Assembly (NCBI GenBank): GCA_001468855.1
Contig: LDIV01000002.1
Coordinates: forward strand, 25,726-51,188
Source: a candidate division TM6 bacterium UASB124
GTDB lineage: Bacteria; Dependentiae; Babeliae; Babeliales; RVW-14
DNA length: 25,463 nt
Reading direction: 5' to 3'
The position numbers were made by a program, and so were the translations under genes. A model generated the notes under the pieces. The model saw only the letters and a list, made by a program, of their open reading frames with translations, made no database searches and was not told the origin of the DNA. Each line of letters begins with the position of its first letter. Position 1 is the stretch's first letter. Shown piece after piece: positions 7,914-16,391 of this stretch.

Positions 7914-9467
7914 ATGTATAAGCTCGGTATAATTGGTTTTGGGGTCGTTGGTAAATCTATTCTTACGTTTCTCAATCGACAAAAAATTGATAGCACGTCA
8001 ACAAACACAGCGTATGATCTTTATGATGATACATCAGATCTAGAACGATTTCAGGTTCGTGTTTGGGATTCGCGAGCATTGGTTGAAGAGGAACAAGAAA
8101 TTATCAAAATGTACAAAGCAACGGCAGTCGATTCCGGCAAAGTTCCCCTCAAAGATTTCATCAAAGAAAATGACTTTGTTATTGCAAGCCCCGGGGTCAA
8201 TCTTAATAATCATAAAGAGTTTGATAACAAGTTTTTGTGTGAACTCGATTTTTTTTCTGTTTTTTTTAATAAACCGGTAATTGCCATAACCGGCTCATTG
8301 GGAAAAACAACGATCACCAAATTGCTTGGTCGACTGACTAAGGCATCAGCTATAGCTCCTGCATCATTGCATCCTATTGCCCAAGGTTTGGGATTAGGAC
8401 GTAATATGTTTCCTAACACAACAATACGCTCAGCTTTCGGTGGTAATGTTGGCATTGGCATGCTTGATTTGGTTCAACAGCAGGATGACTATGATCTTGG
8501 CATCTTAGAGCTTTCAAGCTTTCAATTAGAACTTAATAAAAAATTTGCTCCCGACATTGCTCTTTGGACAAATTGGTATCCAAATCATTTGGATCGCCAT
8601 CAGACGCCATTACAGTATTTTGAGGCAAAGTTTAATCTATTACGCTTTCAGCACGAACATCAAATAGCTATTCTTTCGGATGAGCTTTTTAAAGGAGAAT
8701 GTGGTTCTTGGTTCAATGAAAGAATGGGGCAAATCAAATCTAAACTTTGTATTTGCTCTATGCAAAAGCCTCATGCAGAATTACTTGCAACAATAAAGCA
8801 TGATTCATTCTACGTATTCTATAAACATGATCAATGGCTTGAAATGGCATTGGTTGAGCATGGGAAATGCGGCTCTTCTGTGAAATTATTTAATATGCAA
8901 ACATTGCCGGATATAACGTTTGTACAGAATTGGATCCAAATTCTTACAGCACTGTATGCTTTGGGTGTTGATTTGTATGAGTTGCAAAAAATGCTTGTGC
9001 AACAAATTGAGCCGTTGCTTGCTGATCATCACCATCGGCTTGAGCATTTTGTTACCGTTAACGGCGTGGATTTTTATGATGACTCTAAATCAACCGTTAT
9101 TCAATCGACCATAGCAGCATTTGAAAAACTATCAGCGCTTAATCGTCCGATCATTCTTATTGTCGGGGGTCTTGGAAAAGGTGTTGACCGATCTCCACTC
9201 ATCACAGCAGTTAACGGGTCAGCCAATCTCAAAAAGTTGTATTGTTTTGGTAAAGATTGTGGTGATTTTCAAGGATGTACGATTTATCCAACGCTTGTTG
9301 AAACTGTTCGCGAGGCTATGAAAATTGCCAAGTCTGGTGATATTGTGTTGTTTTCTCCAAGTGGTGCAAGTTTTGATCTTTTTAAAAATTATGAGCATCG
9401 CGGACAAGTATTCCGTGAGCTTGTTGTCAATCTAGGATCATTAGAGCAATCAGCATCAAACAGCTGA
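7914..9467 (+). CDS. murD: UDP-N-acetylmuramoylalanine--D-glutamate ligase MurD
   Basis: MurD adds D-glutamate to UDP-MurNAc-L-alanine in the cytoplasm, using ATP. Visible motifs are the N-terminal GFGVVGKS, SPGVNLN, the ATP loop GSLGKTT, ELSSFQLEL, NHLDRH, the lysine region EAKFNLLRF, HHRLEHF, DDSKST, GGLGKG and the C-terminal LFSPSGASFDLFKNYEHRG. At 517 residues it is some 70 longer than typical; the surplus lies mainly in the first domain (around residues 25-85) and in the middle of the protein. The ribosome site is TGGATGA, close to the ATG. It follows hldE and precedes ftsW, though with a 328-base gap before the latter, so this is a partial, loosened version of the usual division/cell-wall cluster. 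Confidence 0.95.
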   Translation: MYKLGIIGFGVVGKSILTFLNRQKIDSTSTNTAYDLYDDTSDLERFQVRVWDSRALVEEEQEIIKMYKATAVDSGKVPLKDFIKENDFVIASPGVNLNNHKEFDNKFLCELDFFSVFFNKPVIAITGSLGKTTITKLLGRLTKASAIAPASLHPIAQGLGLGRNMFPNTTIRSAFGGNVGIGMLDLVQQQDDYDLGILELSSFQLELNKKFAPDIALWTNWYPNHLDRHQTPLQYFEAKFNLLRFQHEHQIAILSDELFKGECGSWFNERMGQIKSKLCICSMQKPHAELLATIKHDSFYVFYKHDQWLEMALVEHGKCGSSVKLFNMQTLPDITFVQNWIQILTALYALGVDLYELQKMLVQQIEPLLADHHHRLEHFVTVNGVDFYDDSKSTVIQSTIAAFEKLSALNRPIILIVGGLGKGVDRSPLITAVNGSANLKKLYCFGKDCGDFQGCTIYPTLVETVREAMKIAKSGDIVLFSPSGASFDLFKNYEHRGQVFRELVVNLGSLEQSASNS

Positions 9468-9615
9468 TCAAGTTCAAGAATCTTGTTTTTGTGGTATGGA
9501 GCTGCATACACTGAGTGCATTGAAATGTAATAAGGTGTTCATGGTTCGATACGGTCGGTCGCTTCCCATGGCTGGTGGGGCTGGGTACAATATTGTATGA
9601 AGATGATCTTTTATT

Positions 9616-9644
9616 CGTCATTCCCGTAGGAGTGAGAATCCAGG
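9616..9644. repeat. CGTCATTCCCG...GAATCCAGG intergenic palindromic repeat
   Basis: The segment begins CGTCATTCCCG and ends GAATCCAGG, which matches the form of a small palindromic repeat seen between genes in many unrelated bacteria. The reverse strand translates as the familiar spurious peptide ending in GMTN. The inner arms here are imperfect (ATTC/GAAT then mismatches), suggesting decay. Only one copy was noticed in this window. Confidence 0.5.
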
Positions 9645-9709
9645 TGCAACATCCAGCCATACTTCCATATCAGGTTAATACGTTGGTACGAGCAAAGAGC
9701 GCTGACTGA

Positions 9710-9729
9710 ATCACCGTTTTTACGGTGAT
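9710..9729. other. hairpin upstream of ftsW
   Basis: A perfect 8-base-pair stem ATCACCGT/ACGGTGAT with a TTTT loop, 66 bases before the ftsW start. No U-run follows, so it is not an obvious terminator; it may stabilise the mRNA leader or be part of a larger fold. Confidence 0.4.
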
Positions 9730-9795
9730 GACCGATACAGCCGAGAAGAATCCTATTCAGGGTACCCATGAACTCATTTGAATTAAGGAGTTACC

Positions 9796-10908
9796 ATGGC
9801 ACTTCCTATAGATCGTTTACGAAGTGACGTTCGTATCTTTGTATCAGTTGTTGTTGCACTTACCGTTATTGGTCTTATTTTTATTTATTCATCCAGTTCC
9901 ATTTTTGCATTAGAAAAATATGGTTCGGCGCATTACTTTTTAAAGAAACAGCTTTTTTATTTGCTGCCAAGTATTATGGGCTTTTTTGTTTTTGCGATTG
10001 TTCCTTTGCGGTATTGGCGTCGTTATTCACCATGGTTGTTTTTAGGTGCATTGTTTCTTACGTGCCTTACTTTTGTTCCTGTGCTTGGTCTTAGGTTTCA
10101 CGGCTCAAATCGTTGGCTATCGATTGCCGGAGTTGGTTTTCAGCCAAGTGAAATGCTTAAGCTTTTTCTGTTTATGTACATGGGCTTTTTCTTGGAACGT
10201 AAGCACGATAGAATCAAATCATTTGTGTATACCTACTTACCATTCCTAGCCATTCTGGGTGTTACATCAATTGTGCTCCTTAAGCAGCCGGATTTCGGTT
10301 CAGTGGTAACAATTTTTACAACGTCTTTAATGCTCTTTTTTGTTGCTGAATGCAGAATGATCTATCTTGTTATAACGGCATTGTGTGCCTGTCCGCTTGT
10401 TGTGTATCTTGTTTTAGCAAAGTCGTATCGATTAAAGCGTATTTTAATTTTTTTAAATCCTTGGGCTGATCCTCAAGGCGGTGGCTTTCAGATCATTCAA
10501 TCACTTATTGCCATTGGTTCAGGGCAAATATGGGGGCTTGGCATTTCAAATTCGAAACAAAAATTCTTTTACTTACCGATGCAGCATACCGATTTTATTT
10601 TTCCAATTATTGCCGAGGAGGTTGGTTTTGTCGGGGTTATTGTGTTGTTAGCCTTGTATATGCTTTTTTGCTTTTTAGGCCTGCGTATTGCAGTAAGCTT
10701 GACCAATCCTTTTGCATTTTTTACGACGTTGAGCTTTGTTCTTTTTATTTCATTACAGGCGACCATTAATCTTATGGTATCGACGGGGCTTTTACCGACC
10801 AAGGGGCTTGGGCTTCCCTTTATTAGTTATGGCGGTACGGCATTGGTGTGTTTCTGGTGCATGATTGGCTTTATTGTCAACAGTGCACGGGCTGAGCGCA
10901 CCAAGTAA
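9796..10908 (+). CDS. ftsW: FtsW/RodA-family peptidoglycan glycosyltransferase, probably FtsW
   Basis: A SEDS-family membrane protein that polymerises lipid II into glycan strands together with a class B penicillin-binding protein. The 370-residue length and about ten hydrophobic segments fit. Family motifs include GFQPSEMLK (about residues 114-122), NPWADPQGGGFQ, QHTDFIFPIIAEE with the conserved acidic pair, and GLLPTKGLGLPFISYGG near the C-terminus. An AAGGAG lies 6 bases before the ATG. FtsW is preferred over RodA because murD lies immediately upstream, as in division clusters. The usual next gene, murG, is absent; an unrecognised 826-residue secreted protein follows instead. Confidence 0.92.
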   Translation: MALPIDRLRSDVRIFVSVVVALTVIGLIFIYSSSSIFALEKYGSAHYFLKKQLFYLLPSIMGFFVFAIVPLRYWRRYSPWLFLGALFLTCLTFVPVLGLRFHGSNRWLSIAGVGFQPSEMLKLFLFMYMGFFLERKHDRIKSFVYTYLPFLAILGVTSIVLLKQPDFGSVVTIFTTSLMLFFVAECRMIYLVITALCACPLVVYLVLAKSYRLKRILIFLNPWADPQGGGFQIIQSLIAIGSGQIWGLGISNSKQKFFYLPMQHTDFIFPIIAEEVGFVGVIVLLALYMLFCFLGLRIAVSLTNPFAFFTTLSFVLFISLQATINLMVSTGLLPTKGLGLPFISYGGTALVCFWCMIGFIVNSARAERTK

Positions 10909-10916
10909 TATTCAAT

Positions 10917-11063
10917 ATGAATATTTTAAAGGGTGTAAGGCCTGGTAGAGGGCTTAGATCCCTGGTTTTTATTGACAGTGCGATTCCTTGTGCAATACTT
11001 GGGAAGTTCGTTTTTGGGGTGGATTTTCATAATAACTTTTTTAGATTAAAGGGTGTCTTGTGA
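10917..11063 (+). CDS. possible 48-residue ORF bridging ftsW and the next gene
   Basis: An open frame starts with ATG 9 bases after the ftsW stop and fills the whole gap, ending in a TGA that overlaps the GTG start of the next gene by 4 bases (GTGA). It would encode a short basic and hydrophobic peptide beginning MNILKGVRPGRG. The fit to both neighbours is what coupled operon genes look like. Against it, there is no ribosome site, no family is recognised, and a promoter-like sequence lies inside it. Confidence 0.28.
   Translation: MNILKGVRPGRGLRSLVFIDSAIPCAILGKFVFGVDFHNNFFRLKGVL
10972..10999 (+). promoter_or_regulatory. possible promoter for the 826-residue gene
   Basis: A perfect -35 hexamer TTGACA (10972-10977) is followed after 16 bases by AATACT, a 4/6 match to the -10. 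The GTG start at 11060 is 60 bases downstream. If active, the large gene is expressed independently of ftsW. Confidence 0.33.
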
Positions 11064-13540
11064 ATCGTACGATACTAATGAAGGTGTATAGTCTCTTTTT
11101 GCCTTTAATTGTAGGCATCGGCTTGTGCCAAATTCCGGCAGCCCAACAGGTTGAAAAACAACCGGCAGTCATTACATCAGGCCAGGAACCGGTATCTCAA
11201 GCGATAACAACCATGCCTGTTGTCGTATCTGCAGAGGGCTTGCAACATCAAGAACTATTGGCTCAGCAACAGGGTCAAAAAGAGCAGGAGGCCGGAGATC
11301 TAACTATTGGGCCGGAGATGCTCAATGATATTCTTGGTGGTGGCTCTGATGATTTTAATAAGTTAATACAAGATTTGTTGACTAATATGCATGAGGAAGA
11401 GCTTAAGAAGGAGGCTGAAAAACGGGTACGTCTTCTTAATATATTACCGACACATGTTAAAGCAAGTGTTGAGACGGCAAGTAACATGTTTAGTGATCTT
11501 GGCTCTGCTATAAAAATGGAGTCATGTTTTGCCGTATTATGCAAAGATATTAGACAATTAACACTAACGTTGGTTGCTGATGACAATGTATGGAAAAAAG
11601 ATGTTGTTGCTGTTCTTGAAAAATTAAATCAGGCACTTGCCGATGGTTCGTTTATTGAAAGCATTGCGCCGTACAATGGTGGTATGACTGATTTGAGCGG
11701 CGGTATGATGTCTATGATTAAGCGTATGGCCCGTAACGTGAACACTGGAGCAACTTCATGGACAGAACAAGATACCGTTACATTACATGAAAAACTGACA
11801 TTGCTTGTAGAGTATCTCAAAGAGCATTCAGATCAGTCATTAGATCAATTAAGGCCTGCAGTAACAACATTGGCTCGTCTTTTGAATTGTGCGCAGCGTA
11901 AACAAATTAAAGAATTATGTATTGAATGCATCGCCCTTATTCAACCGGTCTTTGAAAAAACTGCACAACAGTTGAAAGAGACATTACATGTGCTTGCCGA
12001 TGAACATATCAAACTTCCCAATGACGCCACTTCGGAGCTAAAAGAGGCCTTGATCTATTGGCTGACGACGTTCAAAGCACATCACCATACCATTCGTTCC
12101 TTTATGTTGATGACTTCTCATGCACAGCTTGATTTTAGTTTTGTATTGCATTACATGTCTCAGGTATATGATGTTGTATCTGCATTTTTTATAGCGAATC
12201 GTTTTGATGCGTCCGCGCCGACGGTAACGGGGAGCGGTAATTGGTTTAAGAATACGGTGCAACGATGTGGCAACGCATTACAGCATTTTGGATCTGCTGT
12301 ATCGCAGCGCTCAAACTTAGTCGATGCAATGTTACGTATGTCCATGGTTGGCATGTTGTATCTTCATCGGCAAGGAGAAATGGCAACCAATGAGTTACAT
12401 AAACAGCTTGTTGGGTTTGGTTCATTCAAAGATTTTGTTAATCCACTTGATCAATGGGGATACAAGATCATATTAGCGGCGTTTTCTGTTCCATTATTGA
12501 TTAACCCTACTAATTATGGGGAGCGGATGAATCCAATCAATCGAGCATTTTGGCGCATTGCGGGATCATTTTTTTGGTGTCAGGTTCAGGATAATCTTGG
12601 TTTGGCTGCTCAAGGGAACGATAAAAATAAACCGATACGGCTTGCTCTTGCTGTGACCATTAAAGAGGCGCAGCAATTTTTAGGTGCATACTTTTGCGGG
12701 AAAATACGCCAACATGCAGATCTTGTACTGCTGGAAAAAATAGAAACATATACGATGGGACTTGTTAAGCCAGAGCTTGTTGATCTTGCTCTTGAGATAG
12801 CTATTCCTCTTTTGTTTATGAATGAACGTATTAGTGGGAATGTTCATTTGCAGAAAGAAGATTTCATGCCATTTAGTCCTATGTTGACCCAGCTTTTTAT
12901 AATTCATGATGATAATGTAAAAGTCTCAAATTATATAGAACAGCTTATTCTGCATTATGCATGCAGTAATGTAGGTGCATTTATTGGTAAGTCAGTTGCC
13001 GGATTTTATAATGATTCACTTATTGGTGGTTTTGTGTCTCTTATAAAAGGTATTGGCAACACAATAGAAAAGTATCTGCTGCAAGATGAAATAAAAGATG
13101 AATTGCAAGGTATCCCGTTGCAAGAAAATACAGATGGCGGCGCTGTATCGATTCAATCTCTTGATTTGCTTAAAAAATTGATAGCATCTTTTTTTACGGA
13201 ACAGAGCCAAGAACGAATCTTGGTCGTTGGCTTTTTAAAAACTTATGGTTTATTAGATGAAAAGGTAACCGATAATCGTGAGATAAATTACAGAATTATT
13301 TTGATGGTGTTTACGTATTGTATTAACTTTCACTTGTTAACACATGCGCAAGCGGCTGATTTATTATGTAAATATAAAGAGAACTATGAAAATAACATGG
13401 AGCCGTTTATTGATATTATATTTAGGATTGCTAAGAAAAATGCTGCAGCATCAGTTGGTGGGGCGGTAGGTGGTTTTCTTGGCCATATTGTAGCAAATAG
13501 AATTTATGAGTGGCATAGGCCGAATGTGCTGCCAATTTGA
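11060..13540 (+). CDS. large secreted protein of unknown function
   Basis: An 826-residue protein I do not recognise. GTG at 11060 is the likely start, with AAAGGG 6 bases upstream; an ATG at 11078 has no ribosome site. A signal peptide (hydrophobic core around SLFLPLIVGIGL) is followed by a Gln/Glu-rich segment to about residue 80, then a long mostly helical region. Weak hydrophobic stretches occur around residues 640-670, where GxxxG spacing is seen, and near 795-815, where Gly residues in VGGAVGGFLG form a glycine-zipper-like pattern that could enter a membrane. It follows ftsW on the same strand, but an internal promoter suggests separate control. A role in the envelope is plausible and unproven. 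Confidence 0.78.
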   Translation: MNRTILMKVYSLFLPLIVGIGLCQIPAAQQVEKQPAVITSGQEPVSQAITTMPVVVSAEGLQHQELLAQQQGQKEQEAGDLTIGPEMLNDILGGGSDDFNKLIQDLLTNMHEEELKKEAEKRVRLLNILPTHVKASVETASNMFSDLGSAIKMESCFAVLCKDIRQLTLTLVADDNVWKKDVVAVLEKLNQALADGSFIESIAPYNGGMTDLSGGMMSMIKRMARNVNTGATSWTEQDTVTLHEKLTLLVEYLKEHSDQSLDQLRPAVTTLARLLNCAQRKQIKELCIECIALIQPVFEKTAQQLKETLHVLADEHIKLPNDATSELKEALIYWLTTFKAHHHTIRSFMLMTSHAQLDFSFVLHYMSQVYDVVSAFFIANRFDASAPTVTGSGNWFKNTVQRCGNALQHFGSAVSQRSNLVDAMLRMSMVGMLYLHRQGEMATNELHKQLVGFGSFKDFVNPLDQWGYKIILAAFSVPLLINPTNYGERMNPINRAFWRIAGSFFWCQVQDNLGLAAQGNDKNKPIRLALAVTIKEAQQFLGAYFCGKIRQHADLVLLEKIETYTMGLVKPELVDLALEIAIPLLFMNERISGNVHLQKEDFMPFSPMLTQLFIIHDDNVKVSNYIEQLILHYACSNVGAFIGKSVAGFYNDSLIGGFVSLIKGIGNTIEKYLLQDEIKDELQGIPLQENTDGGAVSIQSLDLLKKLIASFFTEQSQERILVVGFLKTYGLLDEKVTDNREINYRIILMVFTYCINFHLLTHAQAADLLCKYKENYENNMEPFIDIIFRIAKKNAAASVGGAVGGFLGHIVANRIYEWHRPNVLPI

Positions 13541-13630
13541 TCTGGTGATTCTTGGTGCCATGAACTTGTACATCAAACGTAAAGTCCAGTTAATAAAACT
13601 CAGAAACATTCAAATCAATTGTTACTAAAA

Positions 13631-13660
13631 AGGCCCTCATGACATATATCATGAGAGCCT
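13631..13660. terminator. bidirectional terminator-like hairpin
   Basis: Twelve-base arms AGGCCCTCATGA and TCATGAGAGCCT pair with one mismatch around a 6-base loop (catata). On the plus strand CTTATTTTCT follows. On the minus strand the arm is followed by TTTTTAG, so it can end both the gene at 11060-13540 and the convergent gene ending at 13698. Confidence 0.75.
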
Positions 13661-13697
13661 CTTATTTTCTAAGCGTATATCAAAATATCTGGAGCGT

Positions 13698-14510
13698 TTA
13701 AAACCGCAGTGCCATTATTCTGTCAGTATTATCACGATCAATGTTTTTTCCGCTATCAAGTGCTTTTATGTATTTGCAACGTAAATCAACTATCAAAAGA
13801 GTTTTTTTTGCTTCCCCAATGTTGATATTAACAACAATTTCAGAGGGATTGATTTTAGCAATCGTACGGTTTTTATCAGGATCTCTCTGGCCGTAAATTT
13901 TATATTTTCTCATATTAGTTATAGTGACCGATGGCTGTATAATAATTTTATCTGACACATTATGGGCTGCTGTTGGATTTTTTGTTACAAAAGCTTCTAT
14001 TACGATTTTATCTGACATTGCATCAAAAGCGTCATATGGAGGATCTTGCGGATGTTTCAAATCAATAATAATAAGCGACGGTTTTATTATCATATCTGAA
14101 GAGGATGATGAACCAGTATTTCCTACTATGTGAGTACAGTGGGGGATTGACAGTATTGTTTCTAGATTTCCATTGAAAATGCATATTTCTCGTTTGTTCA
14201 AATCAACAGCGATTTGAGATGGATTGATGCGAATTGTATGGTCAATGTCTAGGGTAATAGTTGGCTTTATAATAAGAGGTTCATCTGTATTATTGCTACC
14301 GGAGATATCAGTATCGGTATTACGTGTTATTTCCTTTTTAGAGCGGCACGTTAGTTTATACCATATTTTTTTGAAACATGATTTGTTTGATTGTCGAGTG
14401 GAAGAAGATGATGAGCTTGATGATTGCTGATTCATCGCCGCAACAGTTGTCAAAATTATGTTGCTCATAATACTGAGTATAAAAGACAAAATGATAATGT
14501 GAATTTTCAT
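13698..14510 (-). CDS. secreted protein with polyserine tract and repeated beta-strand-like motif
   Basis: A 270-residue unknown protein. Residues 1-25 are a signal peptide with a long hydrophobic core. A run of eight Ser (30-37) and a basic, Cys-containing segment (SCFKKIWYKLTC) follow. The rest repeats a short motif of the form I-I-x-P-S/T-x-x-I at several points: IIKPTITLDI, RINPSQIAVDL, IIKPSLIIIDL, IIIQPSVTITN and KINPSEIVVNI. This pattern suggests a repetitive beta-structure. No ribosome site is visible before the ATG at 14510, so translation may be weak or coupled; a second ATG at 14468 is no better. It lies 103 bases after the F-box/LRR gene on the same strand. Confidence 0.68.
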   Translation of the reverse strand: MKIHIIILSFILSIMSNIILTTVAAMNQQSSSSSSSSTRQSNKSCFKKIWYKLTCRSKKEITRNTDTDISGSNNTDEPLIIKPTITLDIDHTIRINPSQIAVDLNKREICIFNGNLETILSIPHCTHIVGNTGSSSSSDMIIKPSLIIIDLKHPQDPPYDAFDAMSDKIVIEAFVTKNPTAAHNVSDKIIIQPSVTITNMRKYKIYGQRDPDKNRTIAKINPSEIVVNINIGEAKKTLLIVDLRCKYIKALDSGKNIDRDNTDRIMALRF

Positions 14511-14613
14511 GAGAGGTGTATTTTTCTATGGTTTAGTCAAACAATATATTTAAAAGCCATACGTATAGTTTACCAACATATCTGTGTTTTAACAAAAAGC
14601 ACGGTATTATTTA

Positions 14614-16188
14614 TCACTGATTATTAACGTAAACAAAATGAATGTTTGGATACGTTTGCTCAAAACGCATGAATTTAGTTGCAGTTGATAGCTGTACCTT
14701 GGTTATGTTATTGCAGCCGTTAATATCCAGAAATTTGAGCATGTTAAGATTACTAAGATTTGGGTTTTTGAGGTTTACGTTGTCGAAGAGTATGAGCGTG
14801 CGTAACGTATTTTTTAGCATTTTTTGATTGAGAACGGTGTTGAGATTTGTATCTGATATATCTGTCATGGCAAGGTTGAGCGATGTAAGCTTGGGCATGT
14901 TGTCAAGGTTAGGTGTCTGGAGCATGTGAGTATCTTTGATATTAAGTTCTTGTAGCGTATTTTTGAGTGCGCCTTGATTGAGAATAGTGTTGAGGTCGTC
15001 ATCAGTAATGTTGTTGCCGCTCAGAGCAAGATGGGTAAGGTTCGTCAGGTTGCCAATAGTTGGTTTATGAAGATTCTTGCAGTAAGAAATGTCTAGTGAT
15101 ATCAGAGTATGACCAAGGGTTCCTTGATTGAGAATTTTGTTGGCAAGGATGTCATCGGTTATACCTGTTAACGATAGGTCAAGATGTGTGAGTTTGGGAA
15201 GGTTTGTTAGGCTAGGTTTTTCGATATTTAAACACTCACTTAGGCTTAGATTGGTAAGTGTTGTAAGGTTGTCAAAGCTAGGATTTTTAAGATTTGGGCA
15301 GCCAAAAAAATCTAATTCATGCAAGGTGTTTCTGAGAGTTCCCTGGTTAAACAGCGTTGTCAACGTATTATCGTTGATATCAGATATTCTGAGTCCGAGA
15401 TGAGTAAGCTTATGAATGTTTTTAAAATTAACGATGAGCGGGTTATCACAGAAGTTAAGTTCAAGTGAGGTGAGTGCGGGAAGATTAATGGGCGTAACAT
15501 TTTCTAGAGCGGTACAAGCGATAATGTCGAGATTGGTGAGTGCTGGGAGATTGCGAAGAGTAATTGCTTGGAGGTTTTCACACCAAGAAAATTGAAGATT
15601 AATGAGTGTCGGAATATTTTCGATGGTTGGCTTTAAGAGGTTTTGACAGTAGTTAAGCCTAAGCTGAATATTCTTTTTGTTGGCTGTAGCAGCACGGAGT
15701 AATAACGTTAATTGTTGATCTGTTATACCTGTTCTGTTCACATCAATAAAATTGAGATTTTGTAAGGATCCTAAAAAAACAACGAAGCTATCAAACTTTT
15801 TTTGATTTTCAATAAGGTTATTGGATATTCTGATTGATTGAACTTTGCGTAAGCATAATGGAACCAAAATATCGCTGAAATGCTTATTAATTTCACGTAG
15901 TTTCCAAATAGTATGAATAATTCTCACGTGCTTATGATTTTCAAAGTCAAGATCTTGAGGAATTGATTCTATAAATTGACCAATGTGATCATTTATCTCA
16001 TTGGGTAAATTTTCAAAAAACTCAGGCATGGTAACTGTATCGATAGTTTTTTGTTTTTTAGAAACGGCAGGCTCTTGTATTTCTTTGTCATCGTTATGTT
16101 GTCGTTTCATTGCTACCAATGGTGTTAATGCGGTGCCGGCAATGATACTGGTGATGGTTAATGATAAAACGATATTCTGATATTTCAT
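14614..16188 (-). CDS. secreted F-box-like / leucine-rich repeat protein
   Basis: A 524-residue protein with a signal peptide (1-26) and AAGG 6 bases before the ATG at 16188. After the signal come two basic groups, KR (28-29) and KKQK (44-47), resembling a bipartite nuclear signal. Residues 58-100 include LPNEINDHIGQFI, similar to the start of an F-box. From about 110 to 500 there are leucine-rich repeats; the later part is a double-repeat unit of about 55 residues containing LTxLxLxxxxITDDxL, ILNQGxLxxTL and a C/N-rich strand followed by KPTIxNLxxLTHL. F-box plus LRR is the architecture of eukaryotic SCF ubiquitin-ligase adaptors, and bacterial intracellular parasites use it in effectors. 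Delivery to a host is inferred from these features. Confidence 0.8.
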   Translation of the reverse strand: MKYQNIVLSLTITSIIAGTALTPLVAMKRQHNDDKEIQEPAVSKKQKTIDTVTMPEFFENLPNEINDHIGQFIESIPQDLDFENHKHVRIIHTIWKLREINKHFSDILVPLCLRKVQSIRISNNLIENQKKFDSFVVFLGSLQNLNFIDVNRTGITDQQLTLLLRAATANKKNIQLRLNYCQNLLKPTIENIPTLINLQFSWCENLQAITLRNLPALTNLDIIACTALENVTPINLPALTSLELNFCDNPLIVNFKNIHKLTHLGLRISDINDNTLTTLFNQGTLRNTLHELDFFGCPNLKNPSFDNLTTLTNLSLSECLNIEKPSLTNLPKLTHLDLSLTGITDDILANKILNQGTLGHTLISLDISYCKNLHKPTIGNLTNLTHLALSGNNITDDDLNTILNQGALKNTLQELNIKDTHMLQTPNLDNMPKLTSLNLAMTDISDTNLNTVLNQKMLKNTLRTLILFDNVNLKNPNLSNLNMLKFLDINGCNNITKVQLSTATKFMRFEQTYPNIHFVYVNNQ

Positions 16189-16242
16189 GATAACCTTCCA
16201 TTATATATTTAATTATATATTTATATAAAACAACAAAATTAC

Positions 16243-16285
16243 TGCTCAAAACATTTACACTTTAGCAATTCTGTTGTTTTGAGCA
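16243..16285. repeat. inverted repeat upstream of the F-box/LRR gene
   Basis: TGCTCAAAAC (16243-16252) and GTTTTGAGCA (16276-16285) form perfect 10-base arms with a 23-base loop, in the spacer between the lpxI stop and the start at 16188. It may terminate the lpxI transcript or be an operator for the secreted gene; no clear U-run follows on the minus strand. Confidence 0.45.
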
Positions 16286-16391
16286 AGGGTACTCAATATT
16301 TGAAGTAAAATAACTAAAAAGATGCATGATGTTTTCACTCTGAAAACAATTTTTTGGAGTGATGTTGCTTGGGGTTTCACTTAGAATGAAA

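Larger units (their letters stand above)
9468..9795. other. 328-base gap between murD and ftsW
   Basis: No convincing gene lies here. The gap holds a short CAAG/CTTG hairpin followed by five T at 9475-9490, an 8-base inverted pair ATGGCTGG (9568-9575) and CCAGCCAT (9653-9660) that encloses a CATTCCCG-type repeat, and a hairpin at 9710-9729. The end carries the ftsW ribosome site. Its base composition looks more GC-rich than the other gaps in the window. A small structured RNA or a decayed repeat element are both possible. Confidence 0.6.

Noticed and set aside
9496..9600. Plus-strand 34-codon frame in the same gap
   Set aside because: No ribosome site and no recognisable sequence; chance is sufficient.
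9427..9660. Minus-strand 77-codon frame in the murD-ftsW gap
   Set aside because: It contains the GMTN-type peptide typical of translating the CATTCCCG palindromic repeat, overlaps the end of murD and has no ribosome site.
10949..10970. AGGG/CCCT hairpin followed by TTTTT after ftsW
   Set aside because: Only four base pairs, too weak to call a terminator.
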